NCBI GenBank assembly: GCA_020024215.1
Contig: JAHHUC010000050.1
Span: 1 to 15,917, forward strand
Direction of reading: 5' to 3'
DNA length: 15,917 bases
DNA from: Oscillospiraceae bacterium
Lineage (GTDB): Bacteria > Bacillota > Clostridia > Oscillospirales > Ruminococcaceae
Below, piece by piece: positions 1 through 6,888 of the stretch. The translations under genes were made by a program, and so were the position numbers. The first letter of the stretch is position 1; each line of letters starts with the position of its first letter. The notes under the pieces are model-generated. The model was given only the letters and a program-made list of their open reading frames with translations, was not told the DNA's origin and did no database searches.

Positions 1-2
1 AC

Positions 3-410
3 TATGATTTTGACGATTCCCAAATAGATCAGATAAATATAACCAATCCTATAAATTACAGCTTGTCAAACAGCAAAGCCATTTCTGTTATGGCAGATGA
101 AAATATGCCCGAGGGAAGAATCCGGCTGGAATTATCATATAACCCGGAGGAAATAAGTAAAATCAATCTGGAGGGCAATATTATTGAGAGGGAATGTTTG
201 GAGGCTGATGATTACAAAATCAAAAGAATTCTGCAAATTGATGTTATAAAGAATTATGTTTACAGAAGCGATATGGAGATATATATGAATATTTACAGCG
301 ACAGTCTCAGAAACTTAAAAAACAGAAGCATAAGCAGTTACAGGCTGGCAGAGGTTGAAAAATGCGTTATAAGGGTAAATCCCAAATATGAACAAATGAT
401 AGTATATTAG
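3..410 (+). CDS. Unrecognised protein, C-terminal part only (5' end outside window)
   Basis: The reading frame ending at the TAG at 408-410 is open back to the first bases, so about 135 C-terminal residues are visible and the true start lies to the left. The TTG at 63 is an internal Leu codon: no ribosome binding site precedes it and the frame continues upstream. The visible part is soluble, with alternating hydrophobic and charged residues that suggest beta strands and no membrane segment. I do not recognise the family. A terminator follows within 20 bases, so this is the last gene of its transcript. Confidence 0.6.
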   Translation, partial: YDFDDSQIDQINITNPINYSLSNSKAISVMADENMPEGRIRLELSYNPEEISKINLEGNIIERECLEADDYKIKRILQIDVIKNYVYRSDMEIYMNIYSDSLRNLKNRSISSYRLAEVEKCVIRVNPKYEQMIVY

Positions 411-424
411 ATGTGAGCATAACG

Positions 425-454
425 AAAAGAAGGGCTGAGGCTCTTCTTTTTTTA
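425..454 (+). terminator. Rho-independent terminator after the partial first gene
   Basis: An 8-bp stem (428-435 with 440-447, one G-T pair) with a TGAG loop is flanked by AAA and followed by an unbroken T-run at 447-453. It separates the first gene from the catalase-like gene. Confidence 0.85.
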
Positions 455-478
455 TTCTAAAGGCCCGGCTTATTTTCA

Positions 479-484
479 TATAAT
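479..484 (+). promoter_or_regulatory. Possible -10 element for the catalase-like/deacetylase unit
   Basis: A perfect TATAAT sits 28 bases before the ATG at 513 and downstream of the terminator. No recognisable -35 lies 16-18 bases upstream, so this is a weak promoter call. Confidence 0.35.
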
Positions 485-512
485 GAATAAGAATTTTAAG
501 GGAGAGGATATA

Positions 513-2375
513 ATGGCAGAGCATACTTTTGACAACAGAAGAATTGACATGATGATGGAGCGCTATCGTCAGGAGATAATAAGGATGCAGCGGGCAAGAG
601 CCACCAAAGTTGAAGAGCCGAAGGAAATAAAGGAGGAGAGTGCTTCACGGACATATGCTGCTGAAAATGAGATATTGCCTAAGGAGGAAAAGAATGAAGA
701 AATAAAGGAGGAGGCAAAAGAGGAAATAAGGGAGGAAATAGGTGAGCAGACAAATTCTGAAATAAAGGAGGAATTAAATGAAAAGGTGCATGAAGAAATA
801 AATGAGGAATTAAGTGAAGAGATAAATGAGGAAATAAATCAGCATTTAATAGAAGAGGCAGAGGATATAAAAGATGAAAGCAGTGAGGATGTAAATTTTA
901 AAGACACAGAAAAGCCCGGTGATGAGAAGGAAATATGCAGCAATGAGGAAACGGTGCAGGAGGCTTTTGAAAGCACAGCGGATGAAGAAGAGGAAAGCAA
1001 AGGCTTTGAGGGGGAAAACATAGAAAAAAATATAAGCGGGGATGAAATATTTAAGGAGCAGGAGGAAATTGAAAAAATTGAATATTTTGAAGATGAGCCT
1101 ATAAAGGAGCAGCAAAGGAGCAAGGAGGAAGAAAATATTTGTCAAAAAGAGCCGGATGTTGGGTGCTATGAGGATGCGAACCTGATTTTTAAAGAGCAGA
1201 TTTTGGATGCAGAAGAGGAAAAGGAGCCGGATAGCAGCAGTGAAAGCACAGAGGAAAAAAATGAGGATGGCTTCAAAAGGGAAAAAAACATTTTTTCAAG
1301 GCTTTATAAAAAGAGAAACAGAGAAAGGCTTTTCTTTTCTGATTCAGCCTGTGCAGGCGGAAAATTTTATGCCTACGGCACACTTCCGGCATTTTTAAGC
1401 GAGCTGTCAGAAAAGGAGGCACAGGCACATTTTTCCTCCTTTGACAGCACCCTTCCCGATTTGCAAAGAGGCCCCAAGCTTTTGGAAATAAAGCTTAAAG
1501 GGGAGCGGGATTTTTGCCTGTTCTTCTGCTCATTTCCCTGTTTCTTTGCAGATGATTTAGATGATGTAAAGGATTTTCTGCTGCTGAGGGAAAAAAACAA
1601 CGACAGGGGTATGCTTTGGGAATATCTTATAGATCACAAGGATGCACTTGATTATGTGCTTTATAATTTTTCTGATATGGGCACGCCCTCATCCTATTGT
1701 GCAAGCTATTACAGCCCTGCCTTCATGGCACAAGAAAACGGCTCCATATGTGCCTTTAAGCTTGCCTTAAAGCCAAAGCAGAAGGAAAAAAGCTTTTCTT
1801 CCTTTGATGCGATGGAAAAAGGCAGCATAGACAGGGACTATCTTAAAAGAGATCTGGCAGGGCAGCTTGAGGAGGGCAGGACAATGGAATTTGAGGTGCT
1901 GCTTTTAAAGATCAAAGAGCTTTCCTTGTGCCGCTTCAACCCCTTCTTGCCAACAACGGCCTGGGAGAATGAGGAAAGGATACCCATAGGAAAAATAACA
2001 TTTGAAAAAAAGGGCAATGGGGAGGAATATTTTTCAATGGATATGCTGCCTGTCGGAGTTTTTCTTTCCAAGGAGCATTTTTACAGCCTTGTAAAATCTG
2101 TAAACTGGGCACACAAGGACAATCTTGATATGTACATAGATTTTAATGACAGGGCATTTTTAAAATCCCCAAGGGGCGATTTTAAAAAGAGCGGATTTGA
2201 TATGGCGTCAGAAAGAATAAAAAACATGACCGATAGAGAGCTCAGGCGCCTTAAAGAAAACATAGCGGAATCTATGGAAAATTTAAGCGGCGATACGTTG
2301 GAAAGGGCGCTTGTTATTTTAAGCGACGCAGATTTGGATTTCGGAAAGTCACTTATGGATATGATTGAGGCATAG
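513..2375 (+). CDS. Degenerate catalase-fold protein with long acidic N-terminal extension
   Basis: The protein has 620 residues. ATG 513 is chosen because GGGAGAGG lies 5 bases upstream; the ATG at 483 has no such site. Residues 1-30 are a basic helix, about 33-255 are Glu-rich low-complexity sequence, and about 270-620 resemble catalases. Matching landmarks, in order: GGKFYAYG (282-289, catalase GSGAYGYF region); FPCFF (341-345, catalase TPVFF); LWEYL to FSDMGTPSSY (368-395, catalase FWDFL to FSDRGIPKSY); RDL...EEG (446-455); RFNPF...W (474-484, then IPIGKITF for catalase PLIEVGRL); and a C-terminal stretch 566-616 like the catalase-related helical domain (NMTDRELRRLKENI, then DADLDFGKSL). 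The key residues appear lost: distal His is Ala279, distal Asn is Cys339 or Ser340, and the proximal Tyr is Lys551, four residues after a kept Arg547. I therefore infer a heme-free or non-catalytic homologue. No signal peptide is seen. The next gene starts 2 bases after the stop. Homology is from recalled family consensus, not a search. Confidence 0.75.
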   Translation: MAEHTFDNRRIDMMMERYRQEIIRMQRARATKVEEPKEIKEESASRTYAAENEILPKEEKNEEIKEEAKEEIREEIGEQTNSEIKEELNEKVHEEINEELSEEINEEINQHLIEEAEDIKDESSEDVNFKDTEKPGDEKEICSNEETVQEAFESTADEEEESKGFEGENIEKNISGDEIFKEQEEIEKIEYFEDEPIKEQQRSKEEENICQKEPDVGCYEDANLIFKEQILDAEEEKEPDSSSESTEEKNEDGFKREKNIFSRLYKKRNRERLFFSDSACAGGKFYAYGTLPAFLSELSEKEAQAHFSSFDSTLPDLQRGPKLLEIKLKGERDFCLFFCSFPCFFADDLDDVKDFLLLREKNNDRGMLWEYLIDHKDALDYVLYNFSDMGTPSSYCASYYSPAFMAQENGSICAFKLALKPKQKEKSFSSFDAMEKGSIDRDYLKRDLAGQLEEGRTMEFEVLLLKIKELSLCRFNPFLPTTAWENEERIPIGKITFEKKGNGEEYFSMDMLPVGVFLSKEHFYSLVKSVNWAHKDNLDMYIDFNDRAFLKSPRGDFKKSGFDMASERIKNMTDRELRRLKENIAESMENLSGDTLERALVILSDADLDFGKSLMDMIEA

Positions 2376-2377
2376 CT

Positions 2378-3214
2378 ATGAAAAGGTCCTTGAAAAAATA
2401 CGGCAGTCTGCTGTTTATAGTTTTTATGACCTTCCTTTCCTTTTGGTATTTAGGCAGGGAGGAATCGGTTATGGGAATGGTTGCAAAAATTCCTGTATTG
2501 ATGTATCACAGCGTCAGCGACAGCACAGAGGAGATGTATTCTGTGCCTGTCTCAAAGCTGGAAAGCGATCTTAAATATCTAAAGGCTCAGGGATATGAAT
2601 CCATCACCTGCAAAAAGCTGGCAGAAATTCTTAAAGAGGGAAAGGGTATGCCCAAAAAGCCTGTTATAGTGACCTTTGATGACGGCTATTACAACAATCT
2701 TGTAAGGGCGCTGCCGGTTTTGGAAAAATATGATATGAGCGCAGTTATATCGGTTATAGGAGAAGAAACAAAAAGATATGACGAATGTGAGGACAGAGCC
2801 CTTTCATATGCCTGTCTCAACAGTCAGGACATAAAAGAGCTTATAGCATCCGGCAGGATTGAAATAGCAAATCATTCCTACAAAATGCACCATCAGGGGG
2901 CAAGAAGGGGCACAATGCAGATAAAGGGCGAGGATGGGGAAAAATATAAGGAGGTTTTTTGTGAGGACACAAAAAAGTGCCACGATTATATTTTGGAAAA
3001 ATGTGACTACACAATGACAACATACACATATCCCTACGGTCAGATAACAGAGAGCACAAAGGCATACCTTGGGGAAATGGGCTATAATATACTGCTTTCC
3101 TGCGACGGAAGAATAAATTTTCTTGATGATGTGACTCTTCCTTTAAGCCTTGGCAGGTTCAACCGGGACGGCAGAGCTTCAACAGAGGAATTTATGAGAA
3201 AATCGGGCATTTGA
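2378..3214 (+). CDS. Membrane-anchored polysaccharide deacetylase (NodB/CE4 family)
   Basis: This 278-residue protein has a basic N-terminus and one hydrophobic segment (about 9-25), so it is probably an uncleaved membrane anchor or signal peptide with the enzyme outside. The NodB domain starts at PVLMYHSV (39-46). TFDDG (99-103) supplies the catalytic Asp101 and metal ligand Asp102. The second motif is NHSYKMHH, with His166 and His171 five residues apart, as in PgaB-type deacetylases (D-D-H-H set) rather than the four of many CE4 enzymes. YPYG (218-221) is the third motif. Expected role: metal-dependent N-deacetylation of an N-acetylhexosamine polymer such as peptidoglycan or an exopolysaccharide; the substrate is not shown. 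The ATG is 2 bases after the stop of the catalase-like gene, with GAGG inside the end of that gene, so translation is probably coupled. Confidence 0.88.
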   Translation: MKRSLKKYGSLLFIVFMTFLSFWYLGREESVMGMVAKIPVLMYHSVSDSTEEMYSVPVSKLESDLKYLKAQGYESITCKKLAEILKEGKGMPKKPVIVTFDDGYYNNLVRALPVLEKYDMSAVISVIGEETKRYDECEDRALSYACLNSQDIKELIASGRIEIANHSYKMHHQGARRGTMQIKGEDGEKYKEVFCEDTKKCHDYILEKCDYTMTTYTYPYGQITESTKAYLGEMGYNILLSCDGRINFLDDVTLPLSLGRFNRDGRASTEEFMRKSGI

Positions 3215-3225
3215 AGGCGCAGTAA

Positions 3226-3254
3226 TTGCTATGGATGATTTTTTATGCTATAAT
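3226..3254 (+). promoter_or_regulatory. Sigma-A type promoter for the small coiled-coil gene
   Basis: TTGCTA (3226-3231), a 17-base spacer and TATAAT (3249-3254), the latter preceded by TG to give an extended -10 (TGCTATAAT). The predicted start near 3261 leaves a leader of about 40 bases. Confidence 0.7.
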
Positions 3255-3290
3255 ATCCTAAACTGTATAGAAATAAAACTCTGAGGCAAG

Positions 3291-3296
3291 AGGAGG
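3291..3296 (+). promoter_or_regulatory. Ribosome binding site that favours a TTG start
   Basis: AGGAGG lies only 1 base before the ATG at 3298 but 7 bases before the in-frame TTG at 3304, so the TTG is the better-spaced start. Confidence 0.55.
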
Positions 3297-3303
3297 AATG
3301 AAA

Positions 3304-3720
3304 TTGGATTTTTCAAAATTCAGCAAAAAGGTTCAAGAGGTGGCTTCAAGCACCGCAAAAAAAGCAGGTGAACAGGTTCAGATAGCAAAGCTGCAAATAG
3401 ATAAAACAACGATTGGCAAGGAAATGACAGATGCCTTTACAGCCTTCGGAAAGTATTGCTATTTCAATATGGATAAAGAGGATTTTATCGAGGGCGCAAA
3501 GCAATATAAGAAGGACATTGACGAGTTGAAGCTGAAAATAGCCAATCTTGATAAGGAGATAGCTTCAATGAGGGTATCTGATGAGGAAAAGGAAATAACT
3601 GCCGATTTTGAGGAAAAGCCCCTCACATTTGAAACAGAGCCGGCAGAAATTTTATCTCAGCCTGACATTTGCTCACAGCAGACTGAACAACCCCTCTTTG
3701 AGGATAAAAATCAAAATTAG
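3304..3720 (+). CDS. Small coiled-coil protein of unknown function
   Basis: About 138 residues from TTG 3304, or 140 from ATG 3298; TTG is preferred because AGGAGG at 3291-3296 is correctly spaced for it. The N-terminal 35 residues are Lys/Ala/Gln-rich and helical (KKVQEVASSTAKKAGEQVQ), followed by a conserved-looking GKYCYF stretch, a coiled coil (roughly residues 70-92) and an acidic, probably disordered tail. The layout recalls small Firmicute proteins that start with a similar helix and may carry a C-terminal zinc ribbon; none is present here. No signal peptide or membrane segment. It has its own promoter and terminator, so it is monocistronic. Function unknown. Confidence 0.75.
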   Translation: MDFSKFSKKVQEVASSTAKKAGEQVQIAKLQIDKTTIGKEMTDAFTAFGKYCYFNMDKEDFIEGAKQYKKDIDELKLKIANLDKEIASMRVSDEEKEITADFEEKPLTFETEPAEILSQPDICSQQTEQPLFEDKNQN

Positions 3721-3745
3721 AATATTGGAATGTAAGCTTAAATTT

Positions 3746-3788
3746 AAAGCGGAGAGAGCCAAAGAAATAAGGCTGTCTCCGCTTTTTT
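3746..3788 (+). terminator. Rho-independent terminator after the coiled-coil gene (possibly bidirectional)
   Basis: A 15-bp stem with one G-G mismatch (3746-3760 with 3771-3785) and a 10-base A-rich loop ends in six T at 3783-3788. On the minus strand the same hairpin is followed by TTTAAATTT, so it may also stop the convergent permease transcript, which ends at 3857. Confidence 0.88.
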
Positions 3789-3856
3789 GAGCATTTTAAT
3801 ATTATGTTTTTGATTATATTTTAAGCTTTAAACCGCATAGCCACTGTCCTTTTGGC

Positions 3857-5227
3857 TTATTGGATGCTTCCAATATCATCAGGAGAGAGTGTTTTTAACT
3901 GCTCATCAGATGCTGATGCTTTTCTTAGATGTCCGAAAATGATGTACAAGGCAGCTCCTATTGCACAATAGATGGCAAAGGAAAGATATCCTGCGAAAGA
4001 TAACTCTAAGCAGGAGCCTATTATTATCCATACAGAAACTATCATGCCGAGTATAAAAACCAAATTTCCGCAGGGAACCTTGTAAGGCCTTTTCCAGTCG
4101 GGGTGCTTTTTTCTCAGCTGATAGGCATCTAAGCAGCAGACAAAATATACAAGTCCTGCGGCTATGCAGGATACGGCATATATGTACTGCACCCAGTTGC
4201 TGCCTGTGAAAAAGCAGAAGAAAACAGTGAACAAAAATACCACAGTATTTGCAGCTGCCGGCTGTCCGTTGGAATTAAGCTTTTTGAAAACAGAAGGAAG
4301 CTGGTTTAATTGAGCTGCTCCGTACAAAACTCTGGCAGAGGATGTCCAAAAGCCCATAAGTGTTGTGAATGCGTGAAGTATTCCGGCAGAAAGAGCCATC
4401 ACAGCTAAAATTTTGGGAAGGGAAAAAAGATTTATTATCTCCGGCTCGGGCATACCCATTTTTGACACCTGTGTCCACGGAGCCATTCCGCCTATGGCTG
4501 TGACCACAATGAAATAAAGAACAGCGGGAACAAAGAGGGCAGACAGTATTACCTTCCACATTTTTTCAACCGGGAAGTTGGTTTCTTCAACCATTGTAGG
4601 TGTCATTTCAAAGCCTATGAATTTAAGTGAGAATACTGCCATAGCAATAAACACACCCTTAAATCCCATAGGGAACATTCCGCCGTCTGCGGTTAGATTG
4701 GAGGCAGACCAATGTCCGGAAAAGAAAAATGAAATGCTCACTATCAATGACATTATTATCATTGCAAAAAAGAATATGTCAGCCAGCTTTCCGGTGAGGG
4801 AAATATTAAAGTTGGAAAGAACATACCAAATGAAAACGACGGATATTACAAATATAAGGTCATATTTATTCGGAAAGGGAAAGAAATTTTTAACAGCCGT
4901 AAGGAATATGAATGCCATCATAGGCGGCTCAACCACCTGAACTAAAAACATCATCCACTGTGTGGCAAAGCCGGCCTTGTGTCCGAAGGCATTTGATGTC
5001 CACACATCCACAGAGGATGCAAAGGGCAGCATTGCGGTAAGCTCGGAAAATGTAAGGCCTATGGGGACAAGCAGAAGAGAAAGTATAGGGAAAATAAGTG
5101 CTGCTCCGGCGCCTGTCTTTTCAAACCAATAGGGCGCCTCAGCCAGCCATCCGCCTATAACCGCTCCTGAAGAAAGTGCTATCATGGAAATAAAGCTCAG
5201 GTTTTTCTTTAGTTTATTATCAGACAT
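3857..5227 (-). CDS. APC-superfamily amino acid/amine permease
   Basis: This 456-residue, very hydrophobic protein has about 12 predicted membrane segments. The first segment contains SSGAVIGGW (19-27), the position of the backbone substrate-binding loop of APC transporters. The cytoplasmic stretch RKKHPDWKRPYKVP (near residue 385) is typical of the family. FEMTPTMVEETNFPVEKMWK (about 213-232) matches the usual post-TM6 region. The start is supported by AAGGGAG 8 bases upstream. It is the second gene of a minus-strand operon, 27 bases after the cysteine hydrolase gene, so it probably imports that enzyme's substrate or a related compound. Substrate unknown; an amino acid, amine or ureido compound is an inference. 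Confidence 0.88.
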   Translation of the reverse strand: MSDNKLKKNLSFISMIALSSGAVIGGWLAEAPYWFEKTGAGAALIFPILSLLLVPIGLTFSELTAMLPFASSVDVWTSNAFGHKAGFATQWMMFLVQVVEPPMMAFIFLTAVKNFFPFPNKYDLIFVISVVFIWYVLSNFNISLTGKLADIFFFAMIIMSLIVSISFFFSGHWSASNLTADGGMFPMGFKGVFIAMAVFSLKFIGFEMTPTMVEETNFPVEKMWKVILSALFVPAVLYFIVVTAIGGMAPWTQVSKMGMPEPEIINLFSLPKILAVMALSAGILHAFTTLMGFWTSSARVLYGAAQLNQLPSVFKKLNSNGQPAAANTVVFLFTVFFCFFTGSNWVQYIYAVSCIAAGLVYFVCCLDAYQLRKKHPDWKRPYKVPCGNLVFILGMIVSVWIIIGSCLELSFAGYLSFAIYCAIGAALYIIFGHLRKASASDEQLKTLSPDDIGSIQ

Positions 5228-5254
5228 ATAAAATTCTCCCTTCTTTTATAAAAT

Positions 5255-5947
5255 TTATCTGTTTAAAGCCTCTATACATTCATTTGTGTTGATAACATGG
5301 CAGTAGATATTGTTCAAAATGGCAAGCTCCGCATCCTGAATTTCCTTGGTGGAGGCTCTTACAGCATCCTCTATAAGATATACCTTAAAGCTTTCATCTG
5401 CCAGACTTCTGACGGTGGAGGATACACACTGATCAAGCAGCACGCCTGTCACAACCACAGTATCTATGCCCATGTTGTTGAGCCAAAGCCTCAGGCTTGA
5501 GCCTGTGAGGGCGCTGTCGGTTGTTTTTGTGACAACAATTTCATCCGGCAGGGGTGCAAGCTTTGGCACAATGTCTGTTGTTGGGTCATCATGGGTTTGA
5601 AGCAAGCTGTTGTAGCCGGAGGCCTTGTGATCTAAGGACCTTTCTCTGCCATCCTTTGTTTTGGCTTCTATTTTTGCAAAAATAACCTCCATGCCGTTTT
5701 CCCTGAAGGCCTTTATAAGCCTTTGATTGTTGGGCACAACCTCCTCGTCAATTTTTCTGTAAAATTGCTCCCATCTGTCTGCACGAAGCTTTTCCTTTGG
5801 CGTGGGGTCAGAAATCGCCGGCCTTGTTATGAATACATGCTGCATATCAATTACAAGAAGTGCTGTTTTTCCCTTTTGCAGCTCTATCCTTCCGTAATCA
5901 TCGTCATCCTCATAGTAGAATGAAACATATCTGTCATTAACCTTCAT
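5255..5947 (-). CDS. Isochorismatase-family cysteine hydrolase
   Basis: This 230-residue protein has the isochorismatase-like fold with the full triad: Asp34 in LLVIDMQ, Lys141 in VTKTTDSAL, and Cys174 in TGVLLDQCV. The usual non-proline cis-peptide lies just before the Cys loop in this family. Members hydrolyse amides or ureides such as nicotinamide, N-carbamoylsarcosine, ureidoacrylate and biuret; the presence of Cys argues against isochorismatase itself. About 25 residues precede the core, with an acidic run (DDDD, 14-17). Cytoplasmic: no signal peptide. AAAGGGGA lies 6 bases before the ATG. It is first in an operon with the APC permease and divergent from a two-component system, which suggests inducible use of an imported amide or ureido compound. 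The exact substrate cannot be assigned. Confidence 0.87.
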   Translation of the reverse strand: MKVNDRYVSFYYEDDDDYGRIELQKGKTALLVIDMQHVFITRPAISDPTPKEKLRADRWEQFYRKIDEEVVPNNQRLIKAFRENGMEVIFAKIEAKTKDGRERSLDHKASGYNSLLQTHDDPTTDIVPKLAPLPDEIVVTKTTDSALTGSSLRLWLNNMGIDTVVVTGVLLDQCVSSTVRSLADESFKVYLIEDAVRASTKEIQDAELAILNNIYCHVINTNECIEALNR

Positions 5948-5977
5948 TTATATTCCCCTTTCAAATTGTTTTGTAAG

Positions 5978-6085
5978 CATATGTTAACATTACTTTAATA
6001 AAAAGTATATTTATTTTAAAGAGCAGGATAATATAGTATCAGAAGAGGACAAAAAACAGCCATATGCTATTTTATTGCTTTAATA
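5978..6085. repeat. Pair of imperfect direct repeats in the divergent control region
   Basis: CATATG followed by CTTTAATA occurs at 5978-6000 (15 bases between the two starts) and again at 6061-6085 (17 bases). The copies are about 83-85 bases apart, close to eight helical turns. They lie between the hydrolase and response-regulator genes, where AraC-type regulators usually bind. The region is A/T-rich, so chance is possible. Confidence 0.35.
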
Positions 6086-6106
6086 CTGCAATATGCGATA
6101 CCATCA

Positions 6107-6135
6107 TTGACACAGGACTTTTTTGCTTTTAAAAT
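6107..6135 (+). promoter_or_regulatory. Sigma-A type promoter for the two-component genes
   Basis: TTGACA (6107-6112), a 17-base spacer and TAAAAT (6130-6135): one mismatch to consensus. The predicted start near 6142 gives a leader of under 20 bases. I find no comparable promoter for the minus-strand hydrolase gene (only a TATACT-like -10), which fits an activator-dependent promoter on that side. Confidence 0.7.
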
Positions 6136-6158
6136 TAAGGTGAAAGGGGTGATGCAGC

Positions 6159-6887
6159 TTGATGAGAATTTTGCTGGCGGATGATGAAAAAATAGAGCTG
6201 AGATATCTTGAATCGGTATTCTCATGCGAAAAGGCAATGGATATTTTTAAGGTTGTGGATGCTGTTACAGATGGCAGGAGTGCTGTGGAGAGCGCAAAAA
6301 AATATAAGCCTCATATATTCATAACAGATATAAAAATGCCGGTTATGGATGGAATTGAGGCAGCTCTCAAAATAAGGGAAATTGACCCTAAGACAATCAT
6401 AATTCTCAATACCGCATATGCAGAATTTGAATTTGCCAAAAAGGCTTTGGAAAATCAGTTTGATGCATACATATTGAAGCCCACCATGTCAGAAGAAATT
6501 TTGCAGACTGTGAAAAGGTGCATAGAGGCAAAAAAGGATATGCCTGACTGTGATGAAAGCACCAAGGAAAGTAAAATCATAAGAGCTGCAAAGGAATATA
6601 TAAGCAGCAATATCAATAAAAGGATAACGCTTAAAACCATTTCGGAATATGTGCATTTTTCACCCTCTTATTTTTCAAGGATGTTCAAGGAAACCGAGGG
6701 CATAGCCCTTTCACAATATATAAATCTGCAAAGGGTAAAGCTGGCTGTAAAATATATTGAAACCACAGATCTTCCCATAAAGGATATCTGCTCTGCCTGC
6801 GGATTTTCCAGCATATCAAATTTCAACAGGGAATATAAAAAATATGCCGGACTTACACCCTCACAGATGAGAAGGGAGCAGAGCTGA
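6159..6887 (+). CDS. Response regulator, REC plus AraC-type DNA-binding domain (YesN-like)
   Basis: The protein has 242 residues. Residues 1-120 form a receiver domain with acidic pocket Asp8/Asp9, phospho-acceptor Asp57 (FITDIKMPVMDG), Thr85 and Lys107 (LKP). Residues about 138-240 are an AraC-family double helix-turn-helix, with FSPSYFSRMFKE in the first and the signature PIKDICSACGFSSISNFNREYKKYAGLTPSQMR in part seen as the second. Starts at TTG 6159 and ATG 6162 are both possible; the spacing from AAAGGGG (6143-6149) slightly favours TTG. The sensor kinase gene begins 1 base after the stop, so they are one operon. It probably activates a target promoter when phosphorylated by that kinase; the divergent hydrolase-permease operon is the nearest candidate. 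Confidence 0.93.
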   Translation: MMRILLADDEKIELRYLESVFSCEKAMDIFKVVDAVTDGRSAVESAKKYKPHIFITDIKMPVMDGIEAALKIREIDPKTIIILNTAYAEFEFAKKALENQFDAYILKPTMSEEILQTVKRCIEAKKDMPDCDESTKESKIIRAAKEYISSNINKRITLKTISEYVHFSPSYFSRMFKETEGIALSQYINLQRVKLAVKYIETTDLPIKDICSACGFSSISNFNREYKKYAGLTPSQMRREQS

Positions 6888-6888
6888 G

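Noticed and set aside
63..410. A short gene starting at TTG 63
   Set aside because: The frame is open to the left edge and the TTG has no ribosome binding site, so it is the tail of a longer gene.
839..1145. Two overlapping minus-strand open frames opposite the Glu-rich region
   Set aside because: They are the antisense of GAG/GAA-rich codons, giving Ser/Phe/Leu-rich nonsense, with no ribosome binding site; the plus-strand gene explains the region.
513..2375. An ordinary active catalase
   Set aside because: The distal His, distal Asn and proximal Tyr positions are all substituted in my alignment, although the fold landmarks are there.
5948..6158. A riboswitch or T-box in front of the hydrolase or regulator genes
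   Set aside because: The predicted leaders are short and I see no terminator-antiterminator pair or conserved T-box element.
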